64,000 nt of DNA from Chitinophaga pendula (GTDB lineage: Bacteria > Bacteroidota > Bacteroidia > Chitinophagales > Chitinophagaceae). The stretch is taken from positions 744,001 to 808,000 of the forward strand of contig NZ_CP077769.1 of the NCBI RefSeq assembly GCF_020386615.1. Direction: 5' to 3'. The translations under genes and the position numbers were made by a program. Shown here piece by piece: positions 35,406 to 44,555 of this stretch (position 1 is its first letter; every line of letters starts with the position of its first letter). A model generated the notes under the pieces. It searched no databases, had not been told where the DNA came from, and saw only the letters and a program-made list of their open reading frames with translations.

Positions 35406-36857
35406 TTAGCGGGTGGATGAACGGGGCTGGACCGCCTGTGCCCCTGTTTGTTCTTTTGTCAGCGGCCATGCGGTAGCTGCTGCTTGGGAAAATTGGTCGG
35501 CACCTGCATCCAGTGGTGCTTTACGTGGCTGCCCGTCCATGTCGAAGGGGATAAGCAGTAGTATGGCAGTATCTTTTATGAAGGCCGGATAGGACTTTTG
35601 CAGGCGCCATATCCCTTTTTTATCGGCAATGAGTTTTGGGGTGCCGGTGATGTAGGCGCCGGCCGGCATATCTCCCGGATCGTTTACTTGTACAAGTGTA
35701 TTATCCTCCCAGATGGTACCGGTCAGGGGGCCTGCTAATTTAGCGGCCACCGGGCCACCGGAAATAATGTTGTGCGATATCGTAATCTGCGTAGCGCCGA
35801 TGCCGTTGTTCCGCGGTTGCTGCACGATGTTCTGTTTGTTATTGATCAGGGTGTTGAAGGCAATCAGCACGCGGTCGGGACGGTCGTGGCTGGTAAGCGG
35901 GGCGCCGTCGGCTACCTCTGCACCACCGTTGCCGATGTTGATCGCCGGAGAGCACTGTTCGAAGTAGTTACTGTGGATGGTATGGTCATCACCGAAGATG
36001 CGTAGTCCGGGTGTGTTGAAGAAGTAGTTGCCGTATACGGTATTGTGGTTACCATGGCGTAAGGTGAAATGTGCCGGACAGTTGCGGATGGTATTGTATC
36101 GCAAGGTGATACCGGATGCTTTGATGGATATAAGTTCATTTTCACCATCACAATCTTCGAAGAGGTTATACTCTACTACACTGTTGCTGGTAGACAGGCT
36201 GAAGCCACTCAGGCCAAATTGCAGTGATTCGGCGCCATTGGCTTTTTGGCGTTTATGATCGAAGAAGTAGTTATGATGTATCCATAGCCGTTCTGCTATC
36301 TGGGAGCCGGTGCCTCTGATGGCGATAAAACGGCCCATTGCATCTTTATGCTGGAAGGTGTTGTAAGCTACCTGGTGATCATTGCCATTGATCAGGAGGT
36401 TTTCACCATCACCGGTTGTCTCGAAGGTATTTTGTAAAAAGCGGCAGAAGGAAGTACCTGCATCGGTGCGGGTGCGGGAGGATGTATGTTTGAAGAAAAA
36501 GCCCTGTATGACGAGATGGCTTGCCGGTGCCGTGAGGTGGAAGCCACCTTCGCCGGTGATGAAGGCTTTGCCATTGGTGGCAGCCCGGATAGTGATAGGT
36601 TGGGCGGCGGTGCCTTGCGCGTTGATGTTGATATCAGTGGTAGCGGTGTAGTTGCCATCGGCCAGTATGATGATAGCGCCGGGCGTGGCTTTATTCACTG
36701 CTTCCTGCAGTTCGGGCAGGGAGTGTACGGCGATAGCCGCTGCTTGCCGGGCGGTGGTGGTGGTGGCCAGGCTGCAAATGATCAGCAGGATCAGGCTGGC
36801 AATACGTTGCCAGCGGCAAGAAAAGTGTGATGTGTAAGGGACAGCGGTCGATCTCAT
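35406..36857 (-). CDS. Polysaccharide lyase family 6 protein (alginate lyase/chondroitinase B-like)
   Basis: From the ATG at 36857 the protein is about 483 residues long, with a signal peptide (LILLIICSLATTTTA). The mature part is a right-handed parallel beta-helix starting PGAIIILADGNYT. Family motifs NGAESLQFGLSG, ENELISIKASGITLRYN and HFTLRHGNHNTVYGNYFF carry the expected Lys base and Arg acid of PL6. It would cleave uronate-containing polysaccharides such as alginate in the periplasm or outside the cell. No other alginate genes are adjacent, so it is an isolated lyase. The region 36858-37126 between this gene and the divergent S41 peptidase gene holds the promoters; no clear motif was seen. 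Confidence 0.9.
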   Translation of the reverse strand: MRSTAVPYTSHFSCRWQRIASLILLIICSLATTTTARQAAAIAVHSLPELQEAVNKATPGAIIILADGNYTATTDININAQGTAAQPITIRAATNGKAFITGEGGFHLTAPASHLVIQGFFFKHTSSRTRTDAGTSFCRFLQNTFETTGDGENLLINGNDHQVAYNTFQHKDAMGRFIAIRGTGSQIAERLWIHHNYFFDHKRQKANGAESLQFGLSGFSLSTSNSVVEYNLFEDCDGENELISIKASGITLRYNTIRNCPAHFTLRHGNHNTVYGNYFFNTPGLRIFGDDHTIHSNYFEQCSPAINIGNGGAEVADGAPLTSHDRPDRVLIAFNTLINNKQNIVQQPRNNGIGATQITISHNIISGGPVAAKLAGPLTGTIWEDNTLVQVNDPGDMPAGAYITGTPKLIADKKGIWRLQKSYPAFIKDTAILLLIPFDMDGQPRKAPLDAGADQFSQAAATAWPLTKEQTGAQAVQPRSSTR

Positions 36858-37126
36858 GTGGAAATTATATGGACTTAATGAATTAATGCAAACGATTGCA
36901 ATGCAAGAAAGGAAAAATAGTTGAGAATCTGAAACTATCTGTTGACGGCGAATGTTACTTTCGCTTCTTATCAGGTTGGCTGGCTGGGATACTGAGATGC
37001 CAGGAGAGATGCGGCTATTTGTAGCTGTGGTAAAAATACGGCCGTCTATATTAAATTTAATACGAGTTATACAATACAACACCTATATTCACCAAATACT
37101 TATATTGTTTTTTAATACCCGTTACT

Positions 37127-39403
37127 ATGCCACTGAAAACATTCCGCTGCCGGGCACTGGCACTATCAGCGATGACACTGCTGTTGTCTTGCCGCGCACA
37201 GTTATCTTCTCCATCTGGTAATTTTGATTTTGAGCAGGTAGACTATTCGCATAAAACCCCCCGCACCTGGGTGTTATCCCGTCCGGGTGTATCAGATGCT
37301 TTCGTTACTGAGCTGGATTCTCAGGTGGTGCAACATGGGCGGTATGCGGTGCGTATCACCAATATAGCAGAACCGGTCCCTGGTGGTTTTGGCGTATGCC
37401 AGTACACTATACCCGCGACTTTTACCGGCAGCCAATTAAAGTTAAGTGGATACCTTAAAACGGAAGATGTCAGCGGGTTTGCGGGTATCTGGATGCGAAC
37501 GGATGGGAAGGGAGGAGTATTGCAACTCAATAATATGCGGCCCGTCGGGCTGATGGGTACTACAGACTGGACGAAGTACAGTGTGGAATTACCTTATGAT
37601 CCGGTTAAGACGACCAACATACTCGTCGGTGGACTGCTGGCGGGAAAAGGAAAAGTATGGGTAGACAATCTGCAACTGGAAGTAGACGGTATGCCTTATG
37701 AGCAGGCCGCTCCTAAAAAAATGACCGGAGCAGATTTAGATACCAGTATGAATAGTGGTTCTGGTATTCATCATATCGCTTTAACGCCTAAACGGGTGCA
37801 GCAGCTAACTAACCTGGGTATGTTGTGGGGATTCCTGAAATATTACCACCCTGCGATTGCGGAGGGCAAACATAACTGGGATGCTGCTTTATTACGGTTA
37901 CTCCCTGCTATACTGGCCACAGCGGAGGATAATATTGTATATGCAGTGATGGAGAAATGGGTGGATGTCTTAGGACCGGTAATTCCCTGTAAGCACTGTG
38001 CGGATATCGACAGCAGTAAGATACGGGTGAAGCCGGACTATGGTTACCTGTTCCAGCCACATAACCTGCCTGCCTCGCTGGTACAGAAGCTGGCATCTAT
38101 CCGGGATAATTATAAACAACCACCAGCGCATTATTATGTATCCATGGCGTCGGGAGTGGGCAATCCGCAATTTGGTAATGAACAGACCTTTGGTAAAAAT
38201 CCTTATCCCGACGCGGGCATACGGTTAGTAGCCTTGTACCAGTACTGGAATATCATCCAGTATTTTTATCCTAATCGTCATATAACAGGAGAGGACTGGA
38301 ACCAGGTACTGGCTACCTCTATCCAACCTTTTGTGGAAGCAGCTGACAAATACGACTATACGCGTGCGTTCCTGCGTATTATTGCCCGTGTCAACGATAC
38401 CCACGCTAACATATGGGGTAACAACCCTACGTTGGATACCTTAATAGGGACGCGGATGGTACCTGTTATCGCCCGTTTTGCAGAGAACAAACTGGTCGTA
38501 ACCGGTCACTATAAAGATACGATGGAGATCACCCGGTTGCTCCAGCCCGGAGATGTCATTGATGCCATCAATCATCAGCCGGTGCAGAAACTGGTAAAGC
38601 AATACCTGCCGGTCACGCCGGCATCCAACCTGGATGCACAGTTAAGAGACCTTCCCGGCATGCAGGGATGGCTCTTGCGTACCAACGATACGGTCATGCA
38701 GCTAACGCTGGTACGTGATGGCCGCCAGATCAAGGTACCCGTGGCAACATTGCCATTGCGGTATATGAACCGCCAGGAAGAGCAGATCGGCGGTCCGGCC
38801 GCAGTGGGATATAAACTATTGGATGGCGGCAACATAGGATACATCTATCCTGCACGTTTGACCAACAACGACCTGGCAACCATCAAGCGTCTTTTTGCCA
38901 AGACCAAAGCCATCATCTTTGATTTCCGCTGTTACCCGGCTGTATTTATGCCGTATACCTATGGGGAATGGTTAAAGCCTGCTGCCTCTCCCTTTGTAAA
39001 ATTTGACTTTGTGGGACATACGCAGCCTGGCCTGATCGAGATAGGAGGTAATAGTTCGAATGGCATATCCAATGATAGCAGCTACAAAGGAAAAGTCGTT
39101 ATGCTGGTAGATAGCCGTGCACAGAGCCAGTCAGAGTATACCGTAATGGCCTTTCAGACGACACCGGATAATATCACCATAGGCAGCACAACCTCCGGCG
39201 CCGACGGAGATATTTCCACGATCAACTTACCCGGTAATGTTAAAACCTTTATCTCCGGTATCGGTATCTACTATCCCGATGGCAGACAGACACAGCGGGT
39301 AGGCATAAAGATAGATATGCCCGTTCGTCCGACGATACGGGGTATTAAGGAAGGCCGGGATGAATTGATGGAAGCGGCGTTGAAGGTGATTAACGGGCAT
39401 TAG
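37127..39403 (+). CDS. S41 family peptidase (tail-specific protease-like) with N-terminal carbohydrate-binding-like domain
   Basis: The 758-residue protein has a short lipoprotein-like leader (LALSAMTLLLSCRAQ). A galactose-binding-like or jelly-roll domain follows at about 25-190, then a helical linker, a PDZ-like segment (LLQPGDVIDAINHQPVQKLV) and a C-terminal S41 domain. The catalytic Ser lies in VDSRAQSQSEYTVMAF near 667, followed by TTSGADGDISTINLPG. It cleaves proteins in the periplasm or at the outer membrane. Its 3' end overlaps that of the convergent O-antigen ligase-like gene by 14 nt. Confidence 0.88.
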   Translation: MPLKTFRCRALALSAMTLLLSCRAQLSSPSGNFDFEQVDYSHKTPRTWVLSRPGVSDAFVTELDSQVVQHGRYAVRITNIAEPVPGGFGVCQYTIPATFTGSQLKLSGYLKTEDVSGFAGIWMRTDGKGGVLQLNNMRPVGLMGTTDWTKYSVELPYDPVKTTNILVGGLLAGKGKVWVDNLQLEVDGMPYEQAAPKKMTGADLDTSMNSGSGIHHIALTPKRVQQLTNLGMLWGFLKYYHPAIAEGKHNWDAALLRLLPAILATAEDNIVYAVMEKWVDVLGPVIPCKHCADIDSSKIRVKPDYGYLFQPHNLPASLVQKLASIRDNYKQPPAHYYVSMASGVGNPQFGNEQTFGKNPYPDAGIRLVALYQYWNIIQYFYPNRHITGEDWNQVLATSIQPFVEAADKYDYTRAFLRIIARVNDTHANIWGNNPTLDTLIGTRMVPVIARFAENKLVVTGHYKDTMEITRLLQPGDVIDAINHQPVQKLVKQYLPVTPASNLDAQLRDLPGMQGWLLRTNDTVMQLTLVRDGRQIKVPVATLPLRYMNRQEEQIGGPAAVGYKLLDGGNIGYIYPARLTNNDLATIKRLFAKTKAIIFDFRCYPAVFMPYTYGEWLKPAASPFVKFDFVGHTQPGLIEIGGNSSNGISNDSSYKGKVVMLVDSRAQSQSEYTVMAFQTTPDNITIGSTTSGADGDISTINLPGNVKTFISGIGIYYPDGRQTQRVGIKIDMPVRPTIRGIKEGRDELMEAALKVINGH

Positions 39404-41240
39404 GGAAAGGAGTCGTTGACATCATTCGTGTCACTTCCTCTTTTATGAAGTCAGTAGTTGGATTGCTGACTTTGATTGGCATAGTTAGTATCTCATTGGC
39501 AAGCATTTGGGCTTCTACCGGTTTACCCATCTTTAGATAACATTTTAATAAATGAAACTTAGGTAAGAGCCTGTTGGGTACCATATTGACAGCTATCTTA
39601 AAATTTTGCAATGCCTTAGCATCATCATTCAGCTCCTGATAGGCAATTCCTATGTAGATAAAGGTTTGATAATTTGCTAAATAATAATTGCTTTCATCCA
39701 ATAAATGGATAGCGGCTGAGTACCTACCCAATTGAAATAGTTTGACACCCATTTCAGATAGGAACAGGTACTTGTCATGCAGGCTTTTATACAATCTGTA
39801 ATAATGTTCTACGGTGTTTTCATTGTTCAGAAAACCGGCAGCAATATTCAGTTTGCGCCATTCCCGTTGCAAACTGTATTGCTGTATCTGTATATAAAAC
39901 AATAAGGACACAATACCCGCAAGTATTAATAGTGATATCTGCTTGATCTTGCCGGGCAATGAAACCGTAAAAAGTGTACCTTCTGCTGTATGCTGCAGGC
40001 ATAAGATGATGAGTGCCGGTATAGATACCGGGATAATATGCAGCGGATATGATAATAATCCGCAAACCGCGATGGCAATTATGGCGCCAAGGCTTCCAGC
40101 CTGAAAACATCTGTCTTTACCTTCCAGGTCTTTCAACTGGGAGATGCCGCGCAAGATGATAATCAGAAAAATAATAAGCAGGAGTATAAGTCCTATACTT
40201 CCCAATTCTATCCATATCTGAATAAGATCACCGGGGGCTATGTTTATATTGTCAGCCACCATTTTTTCTTGCAGTGTCGCCGGATGCTTCGCGAAATAGG
40301 CAGACTGGAAGAGATTGTAAGTGCGCCCGAAACTTCCCTGCCCATGACCGGCCACCGGATTGGCAGCGATGAGTTCAAAGCAACGTTTATAAATAAAATA
40401 CCTGCCGATCGAAGAATCCTTTTTTAATGAAAAAAGAATGAACATCATCGCAATACTGCCTATTGTCAAAACAACGATGGCACCTGTAAATAATTTTGGT
40501 AACCTGTTTTTCCAATGAACGATTTCCATTCGGTACCTGATGATCAGCAATGCCAGTAAGCTAACCATCAGTCCTATCCAGCTGCTGCGAGACATAGTAA
40601 TTATGAGCGCATACACCGCCAATACAACTATCAGGTAAATAAGGGACTTCTGTACCCTGGTAATAGCGGTGTGCGACGAAAAAAGAGCAATACCCAATAA
40701 AAATGGAATGGTCAATGCAAAGAAATTGCCTAGTATACTCGGGTTGTTAAAAGTGCCACCTAATTTAAAATTACTGTTGGCATACCCTACGATGCTATAG
40801 AACTGGAGTATACCTAATATCGCTTCAAGCAAGGTAATGACACTAACAACGACGACGATCAGATCCTGCAGCTGGTATCTTATCAGACAGTGTTTAATAA
40901 CGTAATACAAGGCAAATGCACAATAAAATTCAAGGAGCGTAGTATTTAATAATGCATGATTGATATTCATATAAAGCGGGCTACGGTAGGTTATATATCC
41001 GGCTAGCAGTAATAAAAGCAGATCCGTCCAGGAAAAAGAAATATGCAACGGGACAGTATTACTGGTAAAGAAGGTGATGGCTACGATAACCAGGAAAAGA
41101 GAGAGGCTGATCATGATATAATAGACGTCCTCGAAATAGAAGATAGTCTTGGAACCCCAGTAATAGTCAGCAATTACGAGTGTCGTCAGCAATATGATCA
41201 GTATACCGATGCAGCAGCGTGTGAATAGGGATGGGGGCAT
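39390..41240 (-). CDS. O-antigen ligase-like membrane protein with C-terminal TPR
   Basis: The 616-residue protein has about 12 hydrophobic segments through residue 440. A loop typical of the Wzy_C/O-antigen ligase family (GHGQGSFGRTYNLFQSAYF) is followed by NIAPGDLIQIWIELGSIGLI. The last 150 residues form TPR-like repeats (LFQLGRYSAAIHLLDESNYY, then IGIAYQELNDDAKALQNFKI). It would ligate or polymerise surface polysaccharide. It is far from the cluster at 1-9.3 kb and stands alone. Codon use is more AT-rich than in that cluster. Confidence 0.85.
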   Translation of the reverse strand: MPPSLFTRCCIGILIILLTTLVIADYYWGSKTIFYFEDVYYIMISLSLFLVIVAITFFTSNTVPLHISFSWTDLLLLLLAGYITYRSPLYMNINHALLNTTLLEFYCAFALYYVIKHCLIRYQLQDLIVVVVSVITLLEAILGILQFYSIVGYANSNFKLGGTFNNPSILGNFFALTIPFLLGIALFSSHTAITRVQKSLIYLIVVLAVYALIITMSRSSWIGLMVSLLALLIIRYRMEIVHWKNRLPKLFTGAIVVLTIGSIAMMFILFSLKKDSSIGRYFIYKRCFELIAANPVAGHGQGSFGRTYNLFQSAYFAKHPATLQEKMVADNINIAPGDLIQIWIELGSIGLILLLIIFLIIILRGISQLKDLEGKDRCFQAGSLGAIIAIAVCGLLSYPLHIIPVSIPALIILCLQHTAEGTLFTVSLPGKIKQISLLILAGIVSLLFYIQIQQYSLQREWRKLNIAAGFLNNENTVEHYYRLYKSLHDKYLFLSEMGVKLFQLGRYSAAIHLLDESNYYLANYQTFIYIGIAYQELNDDAKALQNFKIAVNMVPNRLLPKFHLLKCYLKMGKPVEAQMLANEILTMPIKVSNPTTDFIKEEVTRMMSTTPFPNAR

Positions 41241-41295
41241 ATGCTAATTGCTAAATAATGATTATTATTATGATGAAAATTATTAAAATATCCTA

Positions 41296-42270
41296 ATGAA
41301 ACAAATATTTCTTTTATTAATTATCCTAGCCTGCAAACCGTTATTCGCGCAAAAAAGAACAGTGAATTTTTACAGGGAACAAGAGTTGTTAATACCAGTA
41401 GAAGGTGGTGTGTCATTGTCTGGTACTTTGACCACACCGGATTCCAGGGATTCTAATCATTTGGTAGCTGTTATTGTCGCCGGTTCCGGACCGACGGACC
41501 GGGATGGCAATCAGGCTGGTATCATTTATCCAAATACGTATCGTTTTCTCGCACACGACCTTGCACAAAAAGGAGTTTCGGTATTCAGATATGATAAACG
41601 TGGAGTGGCAGCCAGCGCCCGGGCAGGTAGTAAGGAATATAAACTGACGTTCGATAATTATATACAAGATCTTGTTGCATGTATATCCTATTTAAGAGAA
41701 CGTTATCATTTCAGACGTGCAATACTTATAGGACATAGCGAAGGTGCGCTCATCTCCTTCATAGCTGGTAAAAAGGCACAGGCGGATGGCTATATTGCCA
41801 TAGGGGCGCCCGGTAGCCCTATAGACACGATTCTGCTTGGCCAGATCAAAGAACGGATGCCATTATTGTCTGCAAAGGCAGGAACGATATTGTCGAAACT
41901 CAGGAATAAGGAAACAGTAGACTCTGTACCGAGAGAATTGACTGCCTTGTTTAGACACGATGTTCAGCCCTTTCTTATGACGATGATGGCTTATGATCCA
42001 TCACGGGAGATCGCGGCAATAGATGCACCTGTGCTGATCATTCAGGGAGATAATGATCTTCAGATAAAAATGGCAGAAACAGATAAACTTATCAAGGCGA
42101 AACCTGCTGCGATGACAGCTATTATCCAGCATATGAATCATGTCTTGAAGATAAGCGAACAGGATAACAATCGTAATATTCAGTTATATAACTCCCCTGC
42201 AACACCTATATCGGCGGCTATTGCAGAACACATAAATGTTTTTATCAGGAAAAATAATTTTGTGAAATAA
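41296..42270 (+). CDS. Secreted alpha/beta hydrolase
   Basis: The 324-residue protein has a signal peptide (MKQIFLLLIILACKPLFA). The hydrolase domain carries VIVAGSGPTDRDGN, VFRYDKRGVAAS and the nucleophile elbow LIGHSEGALISF (Ser). It lacks the DUF3887-like N-terminal domain of the related protein at 21938-23275. The catalytic His may be in QHMNHVLK near the end. It is the first gene of the AT-rich plus-strand run that leads to the SDP-like locus. A functional link to that locus is not shown. Confidence 0.88.
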   Translation: MKQIFLLLIILACKPLFAQKRTVNFYREQELLIPVEGGVSLSGTLTTPDSRDSNHLVAVIVAGSGPTDRDGNQAGIIYPNTYRFLAHDLAQKGVSVFRYDKRGVAASARAGSKEYKLTFDNYIQDLVACISYLRERYHFRRAILIGHSEGALISFIAGKKAQADGYIAIGAPGSPIDTILLGQIKERMPLLSAKAGTILSKLRNKETVDSVPRELTALFRHDVQPFLMTMMAYDPSREIAAIDAPVLIIQGDNDLQIKMAETDKLIKAKPAAMTAIIQHMNHVLKISEQDNNRNIQLYNSPATPISAAIAEHINVFIRKNNFVK

Positions 42271-42401
42271 AATCTCTGCGATATCGTTTTTTTTCTATCT
42301 TTAATTAAATCTGATTCTTATCCTGTGAATTAAGACTTATGTTCTTAATAAAAGAATGTCGTAGCAGCTTATTTTAACAACCCGTCACGCTTTTGTTAAC
42401 T

Positions 42402-43982
42402 ATGCGTATTTGGAGCAACTGTTATTTAGTCTTCCTAGGTCTTGTCTTACAATGTGGTATATCTTGTAATGAAAATACAGGTATCCCGCAGGACGTAACC
42501 GCCTGTCTGAAGACATTCGGGCGCCAAGAAAGTAAATTCCAGGAAGTCATTGAACACTTTCGCCAAGAAAATGATTCATTCAAATTGCAGGCCTGTTACT
42601 TTCTGATCAGAAATATACAGGGATTAAATACCGGTAAAATAGACTCGGTTAATAATCGTATGATATGGCAGGATGACATCACTACAATTGCTGCGAAACA
42701 GTTAATTGGAAATATTGATGATGCAGTAGAAAATTGTAGAACACGTTTGCTAAATGGCAGTCTTAGCTTTAGTGACTTTTGTGAGTATGTGCTTCCGTAC
42801 CGTTTCGACCAAGAGCCGCTCGAGAATTGGAGAGCAGTAGTCAGACAGCGGTTCCTGCCCATTACAGACGCTTTGAAACAACATGCCGTATGGACAGATA
42901 CAGCGCTCTGTAATGCATTTAATAAAGAGCTGAAACAGGGATTCCGTTACACGGTCAAAGGCAATCTGGCCGCGTTTAAGGGATGGTCGGTGCTGAGCCG
43001 GCAAAATAATGGTAATTGCGTGGAAATGTGTAAGCTGATTACTTATCCCCTCCGGGCCTATGGGGTTGCTGCTACAACAGATTTTACGCCGGCTTGGGCT
43101 AATAATAATGGTGGTGGACATATGTGGAATGTCTTGATAAGTGAAGGTGGTAAACATATACCCTTTATGGGGTTGGAAGCCGATCCTAATGCATATAATC
43201 CGCTATTGCTGATCAGGAATAAGGATGCTGGTAAGAATTCCTATCATATCTGTGGAAAAGTATTCCGTAAGACATTCTCCATTAACAAAAATAGTTTACA
43301 AAGTATAGCAGGAGGGAAATTACCTATTCCAGATATATTTGCATCGGATCGAATGATCGATGTTACCAGGGAGTACTTGCCGGTAGGGGATATAACATTG
43401 CAGGTAGATACCTCTTATTTCCCCAGATCCGGTGCGAGAGTAGCTTATCTCGGTGTATTCAGTAAAGGACAATGGCAACCTACAGCCTGGGGACTGGTCG
43501 ATGAAAAAGGAAAGGTCCGTTTTAAGGATATGGCTGTTAATGCTATGTACATCCCTATTATCTATTCCGGTTTTTCCTTTATGCCCATTGATTATCCGTT
43601 ATACCTCAATGCTGCCGGCAAGCTTGTATCGTTGATCCCGGATGAACATTCCTTCATGCAGGTACGCGTAAAATATCTGCAGTCTAAAGAAATGGACCAG
43701 CTGGATGTCATCAGGAAGATGAACTGGAGCGGAGAAGCGTTCGTACCTACACTGGAAAAGATAGCTGATAACAAACTGAGAAGCGAACCTGTTAATCATA
43801 GTGAATATACCTTGTATTATTGGAAGGATGGATGGAAAGAGACCCGGACAGCCCGGGCAGTCGACAAACAACTGGCATTTGATAATATTCCCCGTAATGG
43901 GTTGTATCGATTAGTAACAAAGGGTAGTGAAAATATAGCGCGTTGTTTTACTATGGAAGATGGAGAACAACGTTGGTGGTAG
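42402..43982 (+). CDS. Transglutaminase-like lipoprotein
   Basis: From the ATG at 42402 the protein is about 526 residues long with a lipoprotein-like leader (VFLGLVLQCGISCNEN). A transglutaminase-like papain fold lies at about 200-280. The catalytic triad candidates are Cys in QNNGNCVEMCK, His in NNNGGGHMWNVLI and Asp in LEADPNAYN. C-terminal beta-domains follow (FPRSGARVAYLGVFSKGQW). Such proteins act on peptide bonds or glycans at the outer membrane or periplasm. It lies directly before a DUF1648 membrane protein, with the alternative start of that gene overlapping its 3' end, so the two may be cotranscribed. Confidence 0.82.
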   Translation: MRIWSNCYLVFLGLVLQCGISCNENTGIPQDVTACLKTFGRQESKFQEVIEHFRQENDSFKLQACYFLIRNIQGLNTGKIDSVNNRMIWQDDITTIAAKQLIGNIDDAVENCRTRLLNGSLSFSDFCEYVLPYRFDQEPLENWRAVVRQRFLPITDALKQHAVWTDTALCNAFNKELKQGFRYTVKGNLAAFKGWSVLSRQNNGNCVEMCKLITYPLRAYGVAATTDFTPAWANNNGGGHMWNVLISEGGKHIPFMGLEADPNAYNPLLLIRNKDAGKNSYHICGKVFRKTFSINKNSLQSIAGGKLPIPDIFASDRMIDVTREYLPVGDITLQVDTSYFPRSGARVAYLGVFSKGQWQPTAWGLVDEKGKVRFKDMAVNAMYIPIIYSGFSFMPIDYPLYLNAAGKLVSLIPDEHSFMQVRVKYLQSKEMDQLDVIRKMNWSGEAFVPTLEKIADNKLRSEPVNHSEYTLYYWKDGWKETRTARAVDKQLAFDNIPRNGLYRLVTKGSENIARCFTMEDGEQRWW

Positions 43983-44013
43983 CATTTCTGGTCAACCAAT
44001 TATTGTATTTAAC

Positions 44014-44436
44014 ATGATCGTTCAAAAGATAAAAGAAGTCGTGCTGCCATCTAATGTACAGCGTAGGTACATTGTAATGAGTATCGTGACAGCACTAATG
44101 ATGATCGCACACTTTTTGATCATTACATTATCTTATGCCGGTATGCCTGCGCGGATACCTACGCACTATAATATCCGGGGAGAAGCAGATGCCTATGGTG
44201 ACAAAAGCAATATCTGGAGTTTGCTCATCGTATCTTTTACCGTGTTTGTCGTCCTTTCGATACTTATACAAAGTAGTTTTATATACAAAAATTATAAAGG
44301 TGATCCGGAAAACTGGGGGGTAAGAGATGAACAGCGTGGAAATGCTACAAAGCGACTGTTAATTGTATTGAGAATGTTTTGCGCCTTAATATTTCTGATT
44401 ATTGCAGTGACAACGATTACTATAGCCCTCGGTTAA
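44014..44436 (+). CDS. DUF1648 membrane protein, candidate SdpI-like immunity protein
   Basis: From the ATG at 44014 the protein is 140 residues long, with three hydrophobic segments (about 18-40, 66-88, 116-138). Between the first two lies the DUF1648 signature PARIPTHYNIRGEADAYGDK. DUF1648 forms the N-terminal half of SdpI, which gives Bacillus immunity to the SDP toxin. Here the C-terminal SdpI half is absent. A start at 43960, overlapping the transglutaminase gene, would add 18 residues. Its position 119 nt before an SdpC-like toxin gene makes an immunity role the best hypothesis. It could also be a stand-alone DUF1648 protein with another job. Confidence 0.75.
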   Translation: MIVQKIKEVVLPSNVQRRYIVMSIVTALMMIAHFLIITLSYAGMPARIPTHYNIRGEADAYGDKSNIWSLLIVSFTVFVVLSILIQSSFIYKNYKGDPENWGVRDEQRGNATKRLLIVLRMFCALIFLIIAVTTITIALG

Positions 44437-44555
44437 AAACAGTGAATTAATTTATTATCCCTATCAGCGCTAAGTTAGTTAACCATAAACTATATCCCTT
44501 GGCATATATCGTATTTGTTAATCATTTTTATTTTTTCATCTAAAAAACCCAACAA

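Noticed and set aside
42271..42401. Palindrome CGATATCG with T-run behind the alpha/beta hydrolase gene as terminator
   Set aside because: The stem would be only 4 bp with no loop, too weak to call.
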